The notes beneath the pieces were generated by a model. That model did not search any database and was not told the origin of the DNA. It worked only from the letters and a program-made list of their open reading frames with translations. Shown one piece after another: positions 36,751-48,236 of a DNA stretch of 64,000 nt. The stretch is from Russula earlei (lineage: Eukaryota > Basidiomycota > Agaricomycetes > Russulales > Russulaceae), in assembly GCA_025769875.1 (NCBI GenBank), contig JAGFNK010000062.1, positions 1-64,000 on the forward strand, given 5' to 3'. Made by a program: the position numbers and the translations under genes. Within the stretch, counting starts at the first letter, position 1. Every line of letters begins with the position of its first letter.

Positions 36751-39700
36751 TCACACTACTCTGTATCCGCGCGGGTCCACCTCTGTGCCAGTACGGGGAG
36801 TGGACGAGGACTGTGGGTCTTGTCCGTCTTGGCCGAGCCTGCCCAAGTTGGCCGACATCCTTCCAATAGCGCCATTAATGCTGGTGCCGAATCCACCAAA
36901 CCCGCCAAAGCTGTCCGAACCGCCACTAAGACGATCATCTGAACTAGGGCTGCCCACCACACCACCCACACTACCCAACGTGCGGTCACCGACTCTCGGG
37001 CTACCACTGGGAGGGCTGCTGCCCACGCTCCAAATCGAGCTACTTGTGCTTCCCAACGTGCGACCGCTGCCCGTGCCGAGCAAGCCACTCATGAGGTCAT
37101 TGCCGCCTAGTCCACGGCCTCGAAAGTTGCCCGGTGGAGGGCTTGAGTTCCCGAGACCTGCGAGTCTACGCTGTGCTGCGGCGGCGGCTGCAGCTCCGGG
37201 GCTGAATATCTCTTCGTCGGCCAGACGAAGCCTAGGGCTACTCGGGTCGAATTGGGTGTTGATTTCCTTCCCTTTGCCTTTATCAACTCGGGGAGTGGAA
37301 CTTCCGGCAGTTGGGGAGGGAGCAACTTCTTTCCCTTTGCCTTTGTCAAGGTGTATGGCCGAACTACTGCCCACCGGCGCTGGAGAGGGAGATCCAGGGT
37401 TCGATCCCGGGGTATCATTGTTTTCGTCCATCCAATAACTTGTCTGCTTCCTGAATTCATCATTGTTTCCTCGTGAGTTGCCACTGCGGCGCGCCAGAGG
37501 CACGCCTGGATCTTCGATAAGGTCTCCAGATAAGTCACACAATATACCATTTGTAAAGGGAAAGCCTGTGCTTACCATCTGACCCATGAAGGGCCCGCAG
37601 CTCATGGTACCACGGGGCAGCCTCATCCTCACGGTCCATCTCTGTGGCTCGGTATACAACGTCCATGAGCAGCTTACGAAGGTGGGCGTTGTATTGTTCC
37701 TCCGTGCCACCTGCTGCTTTTCGCCCATGTTGGACTTCAACAGCTTGCTTCGCGTACTCGAACGCAAAGTCGGCCCGTTCGGTGCAGGCGAGGCAAGACG
37801 AAGCAAGTGTGAGAGAGAAAATAAGGTCGAGTGCGTACTTCGGATCTTCCGACGATGCTTCACGGAAATAAAGAACGGACTCTTCGGCGTAAGTGACGGC
37901 CTCTCGGTTTTTGTCCAATTCGAGCATGCGATCCGCGTAGAGATATAGCGCATCACCGAGGCCTGGGGTATCGAGTGGAACCACGTTCCGGAACATTTCG
38001 ACCGCCTCTTCGGCAATTCGGACTTCTTCACGGAGCACATTCCTGTCACTGACCCGAGTGACGGAACTTGGCAAGTTCGAATAAAGACCAGGCCAAAGGC
38101 CGCACAACCGCACGAGGGGCGGAAACCTTAGGAGCTGCCAAAGTTCGACCGCATCTCGTCTGATCGAGTACGATTCGCCTTTGCGATTTGCCCGCGAGAG
38201 ATGAATGGCATGAGTATCGAGGGCATGAGCAAGGAAGAGGGAGAACACGGTTCGCGTGGAGCTCATGCTACGAAGGAGGGTCACGGCTTCAGCGCTCACG
38301 GAAATCGCAGGGTCATTCTGTCCTTTCGAAGAAAGTATCTTCGATTTATTGAGGAGTGCACCAGCCAGCACTGTCTGGGAGATCGCATCCGACGACGAGC
38401 GAGTTATTTCGATCGTCTCTTCAGCCGAGGACAAGTCCATGCCATCGTCAGCTCCGATGCGCATGTTCGAGAGGCATAGTTTGCAGAGCGCGGAGATGAT
38501 CTTCATATCTGGCCGTGATTCATCTACCTCGCCGAGGAGTTCGAAAGCCACTGCAGCGCTTTCATCCTTGAGACCAATTGAGCTAAGCAGCACTGCATGG
38601 TTGAGGGAAGCATTTGCCCATTCAAGACCGGGGGCGGTCTGAGAACCCTGGTGCTCCTTACAGAGGACCAGCGCTCTATCGGATGCGTTTATGGCTTCGT
38701 CATTTCGCTTTAGGTCGCACAAGATATTCGCCCGTAGAGACAGGATTGAAGAGACACGAAGTCGGAAGTCATCGGGTGCCATAACGTAAGGACGCTCGAA
38801 AGCGTCCAATGCGAAACCGGAAGTATTCAACGCATATTCGTGCAGACCCAGGTCGCTGAGTGCCTGGGCAAGCTCAAAAAGCTTGGTGGCGATCTGGACG
38901 TCGCTGTCTCCGCGGAGGTAGACTTCCAAATCATCTAGACAGTCCATGGCGTTTGTAAAAGCAAAAGTTCTATCCCTTTGGAGGTCTCCTGTGGGATAGT
39001 AGGGAGTAGATTCATTGGGACCCAAGTAACCGACAGCAGATACGAAGTTGGCGGGAGAGAGGGAAGCAGCGCACATGAGGAGGCGCACGGCACAGCGGCA
39101 AAAAGAGAGGGTGTTAGGTGACTTGCTCTGGGCAATGTGACAAAGGAACTCATAAGCCTTGTTCTGTGAACTTGACGAAGAACGCGCACCTGATTCAAGT
39201 CTGAAACCCTCTCAAATCTACCTTCAGCAAATTGTTCTAACCGTTGCTTGATCTCGCGTACAACAGCTAGCCAACGAAACACCCCGTCGATGTTGTCGGT
39301 GCCCTCGACACCCCCCTCATGACCGGGCCTTGACAGAGCTGGGGGCGAGGGAAGGGGTGGGGGTTTGATGAGGGGCGTTGCAGCCTGCGCTGTGCCAACA
39401 TTGGGCAGATCGACGATATTCTCCCAGCCCTCGAGCACGACGCCCCCATCACGAGGAGCTGGCGGTGCAGGAGAAGGGCTTTTGATGACCTCAGCGGGTG
39501 AAACTTTGGACTCCTCAGTTATGTTATCCATGCCTTCGAGCGTGACACCTGATCTAGAATCATGTCCTAGAACAGCTGGCGATAAAGAAGGAAGCGAACT
39601 CTCAATAACGGTGGAGGTTGTGTCGGGCTCTGGTGTAGCATGGATTACATAAGGAGGGTAGGGGATGCTGTCGGTGACGGTGGCGAGAGGAGGATCACCA

Positions 39701-40549
39701 GGTGTTTGGGGCTCAGTCGAGGCAGACGTGGGGGAGTCCTTATTCTTTTTGCTGCCCTTCAAAAAGGGTGGGCCGATCGATCTAGAGGGTTTAATCTGCG
39801 GCGCAGCTTCTTTCGGAAAAAAAGTGTCAGTGATAGGTTTAGCAGACGCCAGGAAACCTTCCGCAGGAGGGCGAATGACGCAAGGGCATTCCAAGGACTA
39901 ACACAGTTCGTCATCAGTTGGAGCTCGAATGGGGAAAAGATCACTACCTCGGTGGAATTCTGAAGGGCCCCGATCTTCAGGAACATGTCGTCGAGTCGTT
40001 CGTTCATTCTCTTGAGGTTGGACCGTACAGGGCACACAAACCATCCCAAGAGTAATGTGAGGAAGACGGTAGAAAGGGTGTCCTTGTTCGACCAGCCCGC
40101 GTACTTCAAGGACGCTCCTTCTGCGCAGCTGGGCAACGGGCGTCAGTCAATAGTGCATCGCACGAGTTCGCACATTCGTTTGCTTACACGATGGCGAAAA
40201 TATGTATGAGGTGATGTTGTCTTGGCAGAGCTAACTTGACCCTGATTGACCAGACAACTGAGATCAAATACTGCAATACCTCAGGAACAGGGATGGTGAC
40301 GCTGGGGAACGGAATGAGTTCCAAAACTTCGGGCGAGACCGACGATGATGTATACCTGGCAAAGCCGCCATCCTCGGAACGTTGCAGCGCGTCATCATTT
40401 GAAGACCTCGACGCGTGTCCGTTCTAAAAATTAGGGGAAGCGACGGTGAACGTTCTGCTCATAGACCGGTAGGCAGTGCTCACGAGGTATGTGGAACCCA
40501 AGGACAGTGGAACGACAACAGGTGTAGAGCCCGAGACGTTCGTAGACAT
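36751..40549 (-). CDS. Membrane-anchored TPR protein, paralogue B
   Basis: Seven exons: 40549-40484, 40423-40356, 40301-40188, 40128-39948, 39897-39190, 39148-37576, 37523-36751; total 3483 bases, 1160 residues, open throughout. It starts MSTNVSGSTPVVVPLSLG. A membrane segment is encoded in exon 4 (LSTVFLTLLLGWFVCPV), followed by a short coiled stretch (RMNERLDDMFLKIGALQ), a Pro-rich linker, WLAVVREIKQRLEQFAEGR, and a TPR solenoid of about 480 residues. The tail has two DKGKGKE motifs and a Gly/Ser-rich end. Exon boundaries match paralogue A, including a 41-bp phase-0 intron. About 28 residues (near 38130-38055) read in another frame than A, through two compensating one-base changes. Family unknown to me. 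Confidence 0.82.
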
Positions 40550-40593
40550 GGTTGAGTGCACTGGCAAAGAACGAAGAGCGCCGTGTTCTTTGG

Positions 40594-40601
40594 CTTTTAA
40601 T
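40594..40601 (-). promoter_or_regulatory. TATA-like box of paralogue B
   Basis: ATTAAAAG on the minus strand, about 45 bp upstream of the ATG at 40549, within a CCCATTAAAAGCC context shared with paralogue A. Confidence 0.5.
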
Positions 40602-42337
40602 GGGTACTAGGGGAGCAGTGTCCAGGGCGTCAAACGGCACTGCCCATGGCTTGACATTCACCCAGCCTCACATGGCGATGCACCCGATGTCCATAATAGT
40701 AGGGTAACGTACGAGGGGCCGTACTAGCGGCCTGTGCCTCTTGAGGGGGGATTCCAGCCAAGTCAAATGGCAGACAGCCACTACTGTAAGCTCCGCCTCG
40801 GGCACTACCCCTCACGACCATTCGGCTGCCAGGTGTTCGACACGTCCACCGCGCATATGGCCATGGGAAAGGCCACAGAGGCCTGCCCTAGTCCTAGACA
40901 CATCCTTTCAGTGAAGGCAGTGGAGATAGACACGCGGCAATACCTTTGGGAGCATTTGTTTTGTTAATATCCGCCACTTGTTACACCCTGACAGCACCGC
41001 CAGTCATGAGGCTGCCAGACATACACCCTCTGCGACGCGTGCTGCTGCAGTTCCCCGCTGAGCTGACAAAGAAAGCAACTCCCATTCGAATACAAAGCAA
41101 GCGAACGCCTTATCATCGCCCGCAATGATATGTACCTGCCTGTCGGATCGCATAGTTCAAAATCCTAAGGGCAACCAAGATTTATTAGGTGCCGTGCACT
41201 AACAGCCTTTCCACCTAAATTTTCCCTCTTCAGGCCTGTCATGAGACCCACTGGTAGTCAAGCCCCACCGTTGGTCACTGTGAGGGCTCGGAAGCGCGGC
41301 GCTGCACTAGCCAGCGTTCCAATCAGAAGTAATTTCATTTTTGTCATACCTGCAATCCTGCGATCTTTCAAAAAGGAAACAAGGCTCATCACCCATAAAA
41401 CCTGTTGTATTGTCGCGTCTAGACTTTCGTGAAGCTTCTTCGTCTGTTCAACCCCTTAATCTTCGGGAATGCTTTCCCCGCTCCTCAGATCTTGCGGCCA
41501 TGCACTGGCACCAGCTGCCGCCCTGGGTGGGGGCGTCCCGTCTCGAATTGCGACTGCGCCACAGCCCTCGTTCCTCTGATCGACCTTGTGAGATCTGTGA
41601 CAAAAGCAAACTATCTCCACTCTTTGACATGCAGCCCCCGCGTTTCCCAATCAGAACACGGTGACACTTAGTCCCTGTAGAAGTCTTCTTCACGACTTCG
41701 GATGCATAGAAAATACAACAGCATTAACATGGGGACCAAAGGTCCTCCCAACATCGTGATATTATATCGCACCAGTAAAAGATCGAGGTCTGGGTCAAAC
41801 GATGGACGATGAGTGTACAGTGACAGCCCTCGCAACAACGCAAGGGACAATAACAAAAAGCAACATGAAGGAGGAAGGGGTAGGTAGGAACGGTCGTGGG
41901 ACGTCATGCTGGTTTGTACTTATATGTACCGTGACCAAATGAGAAGGGGCAAAAGAAAAAGCAAGAGAGAAAGGCCAAATGGAAAACGCACATAGCGATT
42001 AAATGGTCGCAGATGTGCAAGAGGTCAACAGCAAGCAAACAGAGGAAATGGAGATGAGAACAGAACAGAATCAGACGCGTGCAAGTGGGGCGTGAGAGGT
42101 AGAGACGATGCAGGTGGTCCCATCATACCGGGACGAGCGATATTTAAATATTAAAAGGAGCAAACTGACGGATGAACAGATGATGAAACATATAGACATG
42201 ACGAGACCCCGAGTTGGGTTTGCATGAACGGACGACCAGTGAGATTGGGACTGGGAGAACATGCGGAGAAGAAACACGGGTTGAGTCTATGCGTGCAGAG
42301 GAAGCCGGTGGGATGGATGTGATCGCTATGCCAAGAT
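40602..42337. other. Intergenic, no gene seen
   Basis: About 1.7 kb between paralogue B's promoter and the stop of the ankyrin-CCCH gene. The last 600 bp (41700-42337) is purine-rich on the plus strand and is likely 3' UTR or flank of the ankyrin-CCCH gene. The rest has only short frames. Confidence 0.45.
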
Positions 42338-44531
42338 CTATGCTGAAACGGATACCTCCTTCGAGGTGTCGGGCGCACCGTTCGCGACAGCGGCGAAGGA
42401 GACAGGGAGCTTGTGGGAAGGAACAGATACGGGAGCCGAGGACGGTGCCATAACATCCTGAGAGGCGTGCTTGACGGCCTGCGATGAAATACATCATTTG
42501 TCATCGGCGCATGGCATAGAGCCCCCATCGCTTGGAACACACACCTGACCAGCAATAGGCCGAAATTGATCCTGTCCTTCAATTGTCGAAGCGTCCGACT
42601 TCGACGGCTCCTTACGCACGGCAGGTGCCTGTAACACCTGCGCGGCTGTTGGTCCGGTATGGGTGGTGTGCCCATTCACTTGAGGGGGAGTGGCAGAGCC
42701 ACCGAGAACAGGAAATTCATCCGCGTTGGGGACGCGTTGTTTTTGCGGGGCGGCGGTTGATTTTGAGGGGCGGACATGCGTACCATTTGCACCGCGCGGG
42801 CCACGCTCTGAGGGTGTCGTGCTGCCGCTGCTCCCCTGGCGTGACAGCTGATTGCCGTTCTACAAGCAAATGGAGAATGCAAGCGGGGATGAAATGGGAG
42901 TCACGTGAAAACGTGCAGGGAAGATAGTCGGGAATCAGCTTACCTCAGTGATAGACAGATTAGCCAATTTCTCCTCGAGATTCGCCTCGCCATTGCCGTT
43001 TATTGCATTTTGGGGAGGGCGGGAACGGCCGCCGCGCCCCACGACGTGACCATCAGCCAGAACGTGGGGGGAAGCGACAATCATCTCTGCAACGACCGGT
43101 TTAGCGCTTGAGCGAGGTGCGGTGACAAACTCGAGTTACGTACCCGTTTCTGCAGCGGCCAGATGGGAAGAACAAGCAAGGTGGTTTACGGCTGCCAGGA
43201 AACGACGGCCGGCGAAAACCTGGGCCCCCGCTCGCGCGACGATCGCCACGCGGACCGTAACCTTCCGGTGGAGATGATTTCTGAGCACCATTGTGTTCAG
43301 ATGCCGGAGGGTAGCGCTGGTGCGTGACAGACGGCGGCGCAGTTTGCGGGAAAGGCGCGGTAGGCGATTGCGGCCCTTGGGTAGGGGGATGGGTAGGGGG
43401 CGGAGGGACAGAGAGCGGGACAGGATGATGTTGGTTAGGGGTATGAGGGAGAGACAGGGGACTAGGGGGCCGTAAGGTCCTGGCGGTGGTACTGGTGCCC
43501 CTGGAGGGTTGAAGGGAATTTGCAAGGGAGGCACGATCTCCGAGGTGTTACGCTGGTGCACGAACTGCGGAGGAAGTGGTGGGATGGGCTGCGCCGCTGA
43601 CTGTGGGGAGACAGGGGAAAGGTGGTGGGGAGGTACGCCGTTCGGTGGTTGAAACTGGGGTGGCGGTCCAGGGATGGGATAAAAGTTGTGAGGGTAAGGC
43701 GGTTGTTCGAAAGGGGTGGGATACTGAGCCGGCGGGGGCATAGGGCCAGGATAATACGGGCCTTGAGGGTGAGCGAAGATACAAGACGCCCCATAGCGAC
43801 AGGCAGGGAAGTACCTGCATGGGATGAGCCGGGCAATTTCTGGAGGAGGAAGGTTAGAGACATTGCTGCTCCCTAGAGGGGGCGATTGGTCATCTGCCGA
43901 CGGCGGGGCTGATGCGGGTGGAGCGGGGGGTGGGGGATAGTAGGGCATGGCGCCCTCAGGGAGGGAAGGGACTGGTATGCCGGGATAGTAGGCGTACGGG
44001 CCGGGATGAGGCATATAATAAGCCTTTGGGGGAGCCATGTTAGGATCATGGATGAATCTCGGGTCCTGGAGAGGCATGTCAGCATTGACCTTAGGAATCG
44101 CGGCAGTGCGCAGCAACTCCACGATGGTAGCGTCTGAGGTGTACTGCTCAGGGAGGCCTTGAGTCGATGGGTGAGCAGGGTTAGCACCTGGTAGATGGAA
44201 ACGCGTTGGTGAGCGTTGAGTGTGGGGAGAGAGTACATGTGGCGCACCATGACCCAACAAAGCCTTGACCACGTCACGGTGGCCATTTTTGACGGCGGTG
44301 ATGAGAGGAGTCACACCGTCCTGGTCTTTGATAGAAAAGAGTAGAAAGAGGAGGGGAGCGAGAAAGAGGGATGGAGAGTATGATGAGAGAGATAGGACTC
44401 CAAAAAAAAAAAAAAAATAGCAAAGGGGGCGCACCTTTTTCTTCGATGTCTAGGGGGGAGGCTTGGGCAAGGATTTGGTTGACCTTGGTAAGGTCACCAT
44501 CAGAGCACGCTTGGAAGATGTCAGAAACCAT
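42338..44531 (-). CDS. Ankyrin-repeat, tandem CCCH zinc-finger protein
   Basis: Six exons: 44531-44435, 44325-44248, 44187-43144, 43086-42944, 42859-42545, 42478-42338; 605 residues if two run-length shifts cancel. It starts MVSDIFQACSDGDLTKVNQ, then an ankyrin repeat, DGVTPLITAVKNGHRDVVKALL. The first CCCH finger is CRYFPACRYGASCIFAH (C-x5-C-x5-C-x3-H). A long Pro/Tyr/Gln-rich linker leads to the second finger, CLFFPSGRCRNG continuing DDCRFPH across an intron. The C-terminal region contains NADEFPVLGG. Ankyrin plus paired CCCH fingers suggests RNA binding. The frame breaks at the C run 43465-43469 (one short) and at 43066-43071 (one extra). The first intron holds a 16-A run. Confidence 0.8.
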
Positions 44532-44846
44532 AATTTTGAAAGAGAGGAAGTGAATGATGAGAGATATGGAAGAAGAGGGGAGGGAGTGTGTAGTTGTGGT
44601 GGTGGTGGTGGTAACAGACACCAGAGGAGCTCAGGTCAGCTTTAGCCGGGACGCGTTGGATTGGACCAATTCGGCCGAGCGCTCCCAAAATTTTACCTGA
44701 GCTCCGGAAAGGAAATCGTCCAACAGATCAAGATCCGATCTGATCAGCCGCTCGCTCGCTCAGTCACGCTCCGGTTAAACTCCGGCCATTTCCCTCTAGT
44801 GTTGGCGTATATATAACTCGTAAACGTACATACAATGCAGCTCCCC

Positions 44847-46534
44847 TCAATCCTCTCCAATCCCCAGCTTCTTCATCAGCGCGCGTGCCGGCCCACCAGA
44901 TTTCACAGGCAGGTCAAGTTCTTTCACCATCGGCCGTGCAAGAAGCTCCAGCGCTTGCTCGCGCACGTTTCGGCCTAAGTTACCGCGACAACTCAAATAT
45001 TAGGCACATATCTAGGCAGCCTCACTGACCTTCGTATAGCACTTCATACACCTATCAACACCATCAGATCAACCCGCCACAACGTGCGAAAGCAGCAAGT
45101 TAGTTGACCTACCGCGCTCGCCAGAGGGGCCGGAACATCGAGGTCATCCACAATTGCCTTCAGGCCCTTTGCAGTTGTAACGCCCTCAGCGACGCTACCG
45201 AGCGTTCGGAGAACCTCTTCCAAGCTTTCCCCGCGTCCAAGTCTGTATCCGACTGTGTAGTTACGACTTGTCGATGAACTACACGTCAGGAACAGGTCAC
45301 CGACTCCTGCCAGCGACAGAAATGTGAGCGGATTGGCCCCATATGCCACCCCGATTCGAGTCATTTCGGACAATCCGCGGGTAATTAGACCTTGACATAC
45401 ATACACCGAGGCACCCTGTGTTCAGCACGCTGCCTGAATGTTCAAAAATCATGATGACTGACTCGCCCTAGAGTTATTCTCGTACCCCAACCCTTCCGCT
45501 ATACCGGACGCAATTGCGTACACATTCTTGAGAGCACCTGCCAGTTCGAGCCCAATCGGGTCGTTCCCTGGATAGCTGCGCGACGGCTCTATCAGAATGC
45601 GCTCCCTCGTGCTGACCGAGACGAACCAGCGGAACCACGGTTGATGAAAGACGAGCGATGCCTTTTCGGCGTGATCTTCTGATAACGAAGCGATGGAGAC
45701 CATGGTTGGCTGTCGCCTAACGACTGCACAAGACAGACTTGTAAGCGGTTTCCATGGCCACTCTCAGAGCCCTACTTTCTGTCGCGAACGATGGACCGGA
45801 CTGGGAAAGGAGATAAATGTTCAGAGATAAAAATTTTGGCGATCGAGCTTGGGTCACGCTCACAAGAAAGCTTGAAACCCTGGCGATTTCCTTACCACAG
45901 GTATCCGCAATGATCTCGAGTGTCAGTGCATTGGTACCAGTCTCGATCCCTTTGTTTACAAATATGAGAAGGGGAAGGTTTGCATTGTCAAGACTCGGAC
46001 GCAATTTTGTCAACAGTGCCCTAGACAAATTGGCACATATTCGCGCTAATGTGTGCGAGGAAAAGTGTACCTCAGTCCTTGAGTGGGTATGGCGAACAGT
46101 AAGACATCCATTGCCTTTACAAAGCCTGCATCCGGAAGGTCGGGTCCCACCGCTCTGACCGTGGGCGGAAAGCAATTGTCCTTGAGATAGTATGGGTTTT
46201 TGTGATGCTCATTGAAATACTCGACGAGGCTTTCTTCACGTGACCACATAAAGACTTCATGTTCAGAGTCTCCAAGATGATCCGCAAGACAACTCCCAAA
46301 GTTACCAGCGCCGAAGACGAGGACTTTGCTTTTCGGGGGTGGTGGGGTCGACGGCATCCTGAAAGGACGACTGTATGGTTGGATGTGTCGTGTGGGTGCG
46401 TAGACTAGATGGGGGGAGCGAAGAGATTGCGGTGCAGGGGGAGGAGGACTCCGGAATAAAAGCCGATGGGGAAAATGGGGACACCTGTGTGGGGCTGGGG
46501 CTGGAGCATGACTTAAGAGCCTTCGAATGCGCAT
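44847..46534 (-). CDS. gpsA: Glycerol-3-phosphate dehydrogenase, GpsA type
   Basis: Seven exons: 46534-46071, 46020-45864, 45800-45776, 45723-45463, 45390-45113, 45051-45030, 44974-44847. 444 residues from 46534, or 385 from the internal ATG at 46357. NAD-binding GxGxxG is in [17 protein letters not shown]. The catalytic Lys region is [10 protein letters not shown] and [19 protein letters not shown]. The later blocks [20 protein letters not shown] and [16 protein letters not shown] are those of bacterial and plastid GpsA rather than of the usual fungal GPD1 type. It interconverts dihydroxyacetone phosphate and glycerol 3-phosphate. The extra N terminus ([18 protein letters not shown]) is Arg-rich and could target mitochondria. 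Two exons are very small, 25 and 22 bp. Confidence 0.88.
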
Positions 46535-46743
46535 AGGAAAGATCTTGTGCGCGTGCCCAAAAATTAAATTTCGATTTGTGCCTCTCGGTCCCGTGATACG
46601 TCGTGACTAATTTCGCTATATTAGGGAATTTGTGACAGGCACTGCCCTTCAGCCAACCAAGCGTCACGGATCGCTATTGACCAGACACCACACCCACGCT
46701 CGTTTCTTTTCCTTACCTTCGTCTTAATCTTATCTATCTCAGC
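46535..46743. promoter_or_regulatory. Divergent promoter, gpsA / SED5
   Basis: Only 209 bp (386 bp if gpsA starts at 46357) separate the divergent start codons, so both promoters must overlap here. The SED5 side has a pyrimidine-rich leader (TTTCTTTTCCTTACC) before the ATG. No unambiguous TATA box is seen. Confidence 0.5.
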
Positions 46744-48126
46744 ATGCCATTACAGGACCGTACAAACGAGTTCCTTGCTTGCGTAGAATCTATTCGCAAT
46801 CGTTCATCCTTGCCCCCGAAGAATCCTGGCAAGCAGCGACTCCTTAACGACCAGGCGCGCGCCGAAAGCAAAAGCGAGTTTACGCGCATGGCCAGCGCGA
46901 TCGGAAAGGACATCAGTGGTACAACTCTCAAGCTTGGAAAATTGGCACAATGTGAGCACTATCATTGCTCCTTTGATTTTAAGTTCGTTAACGACCCTGG
47001 CTCACAGTGGCGAAACGCAAAACACTATTCGACGATCGGCCTGTTGAGATCAGCGTATGTGGCATGCCGGCTGCTCGTTGTGTTCTCTCTCCCTCAAATC
47101 TTCAAACACGACTTTTAGGAACTTACTTTTGTTATTAAGCAAGACATTGCAAGTATCAACAGGCAGATTGCGACGCTCCAGGCAGATCTCAAGCAGCGTA
47201 GAGTCCAGGGTGGTTCCAAGACGGCCGAGGAGAAGCAGGTCGACGAGCATAAGAACAATGTGGTCATACTGTTGCAAAACAAGCTAGCAGATACGAGCAT
47301 GACGTTTAAAGATGTGCTGGAGGTTCGGACCCAGGTATGCACTCCAACTCCAGTCGTCACGAAGTATATGAAAAATTTCGGAACTAGAACATGAAAGAAT
47401 CGAAAGATCGAACAGAGCAGTTCATGTCCTCCGCAGCAGCAGCGGCAAGTCAAGCGCCAGCTAGTCAGTCCGACTCTCCTGGCGGCGTTCCTCCTCTGAA
47501 CTGACCGGACTCATTCTAGACTCCTTTCTATTTTCAAGCACACAGCGTCAGGACCCCATGGGTGATGGTTCATCTGCACGATCTGATGTCAAAGGCAAGG
47601 GACGAGCAACACCAAACGACGGTATGCTCGCCCTTGACCTTGAGCATGCCGAGGGCGGCATTGGGGTCTCAAATGGTGGCAGTAGCGCATTTCAACAGAT
47701 GCAACTTGTGGAGCAGCAGGTGCGCCTGACGCACAGTCCTCAGTATTATGAGCCCCCGAACGGGTCATTCTTACTTGCCTGGAATGGCTTATATAGGATA
47801 GCTACATTCAATCGCGTTCCACCGCGATCGAATCGATTGAGACCACGATTGCGGAACTTGGCCAGATCTTCAACCAGCTCGCGCATATGGTCGCAGAGCA
47901 GCGTGAGACGGTTCAGAGAATCGACGCTGACACGCTTGACATCGCGTCCAACGTCGGGGGCGCACAACGTGAGCTGCTCAAGTACTACGCGAGCATTTCG
48001 AGCAATCGATGGCTCATGCTCAAAGTCTTTGGTGTTCTCATCGTTTTTGTGCGTCTTCCACCGTTGTGGCATATCCAAAGCTGACCGCTGTATTCCCAGT
48101 TCTTAATTTTTATCTTAGTATCATGA
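46744..48126 (+). CDS. SED5: Syntaxin-5 family Qa-SNARE SED5
   Basis: Seven exons: 46744-46951, 47008-47054, 47119-47334, 47388-47463, 47520-47719, 47797-48048, 48100-48126; 341 residues, frame intact. The N terminus MPLQDRTNEFLACVESI matches the Sed5/STX5 start that binds the Sly1 regulator. The Habc region includes LTFVIKQDIASINRQIATLQ. The SNARE motif is IESIETTIAELGQIFNQLAH followed by EQRETVQRIDADT. The C-terminal anchor VFGVLIVF continues as FLIFILVS in a 27-bp last exon. It drives vesicle fusion at the cis-Golgi with the usual STX5 partners. It shares a divergent promoter with gpsA. Confidence 0.93.
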
Positions 48127-48236
48127 TGGACTTCTTCCGGCTGTGGACTTGCTGTGGTTGTATATACTCACGTACATGCACACCGCCCGCCATGTACCTC
48201 ATATAGACCTAATTCGCATGCAGATACCATGAGTCG

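Noticed and set aside
37390..37420. GGTTCGATCCC, a tRNA B-box-like word
   Set aside because: It lies in the coding sequence of paralogue B's last exon (SNPGSPSPAP region) and has no tRNA structure around it.
36751..38049. 432-codon ORF on the minus strand
   Set aside because: Only its 3' part is the real last exon of paralogue B; the first 160 or so codons are an out-of-frame reading of the TPR exon.
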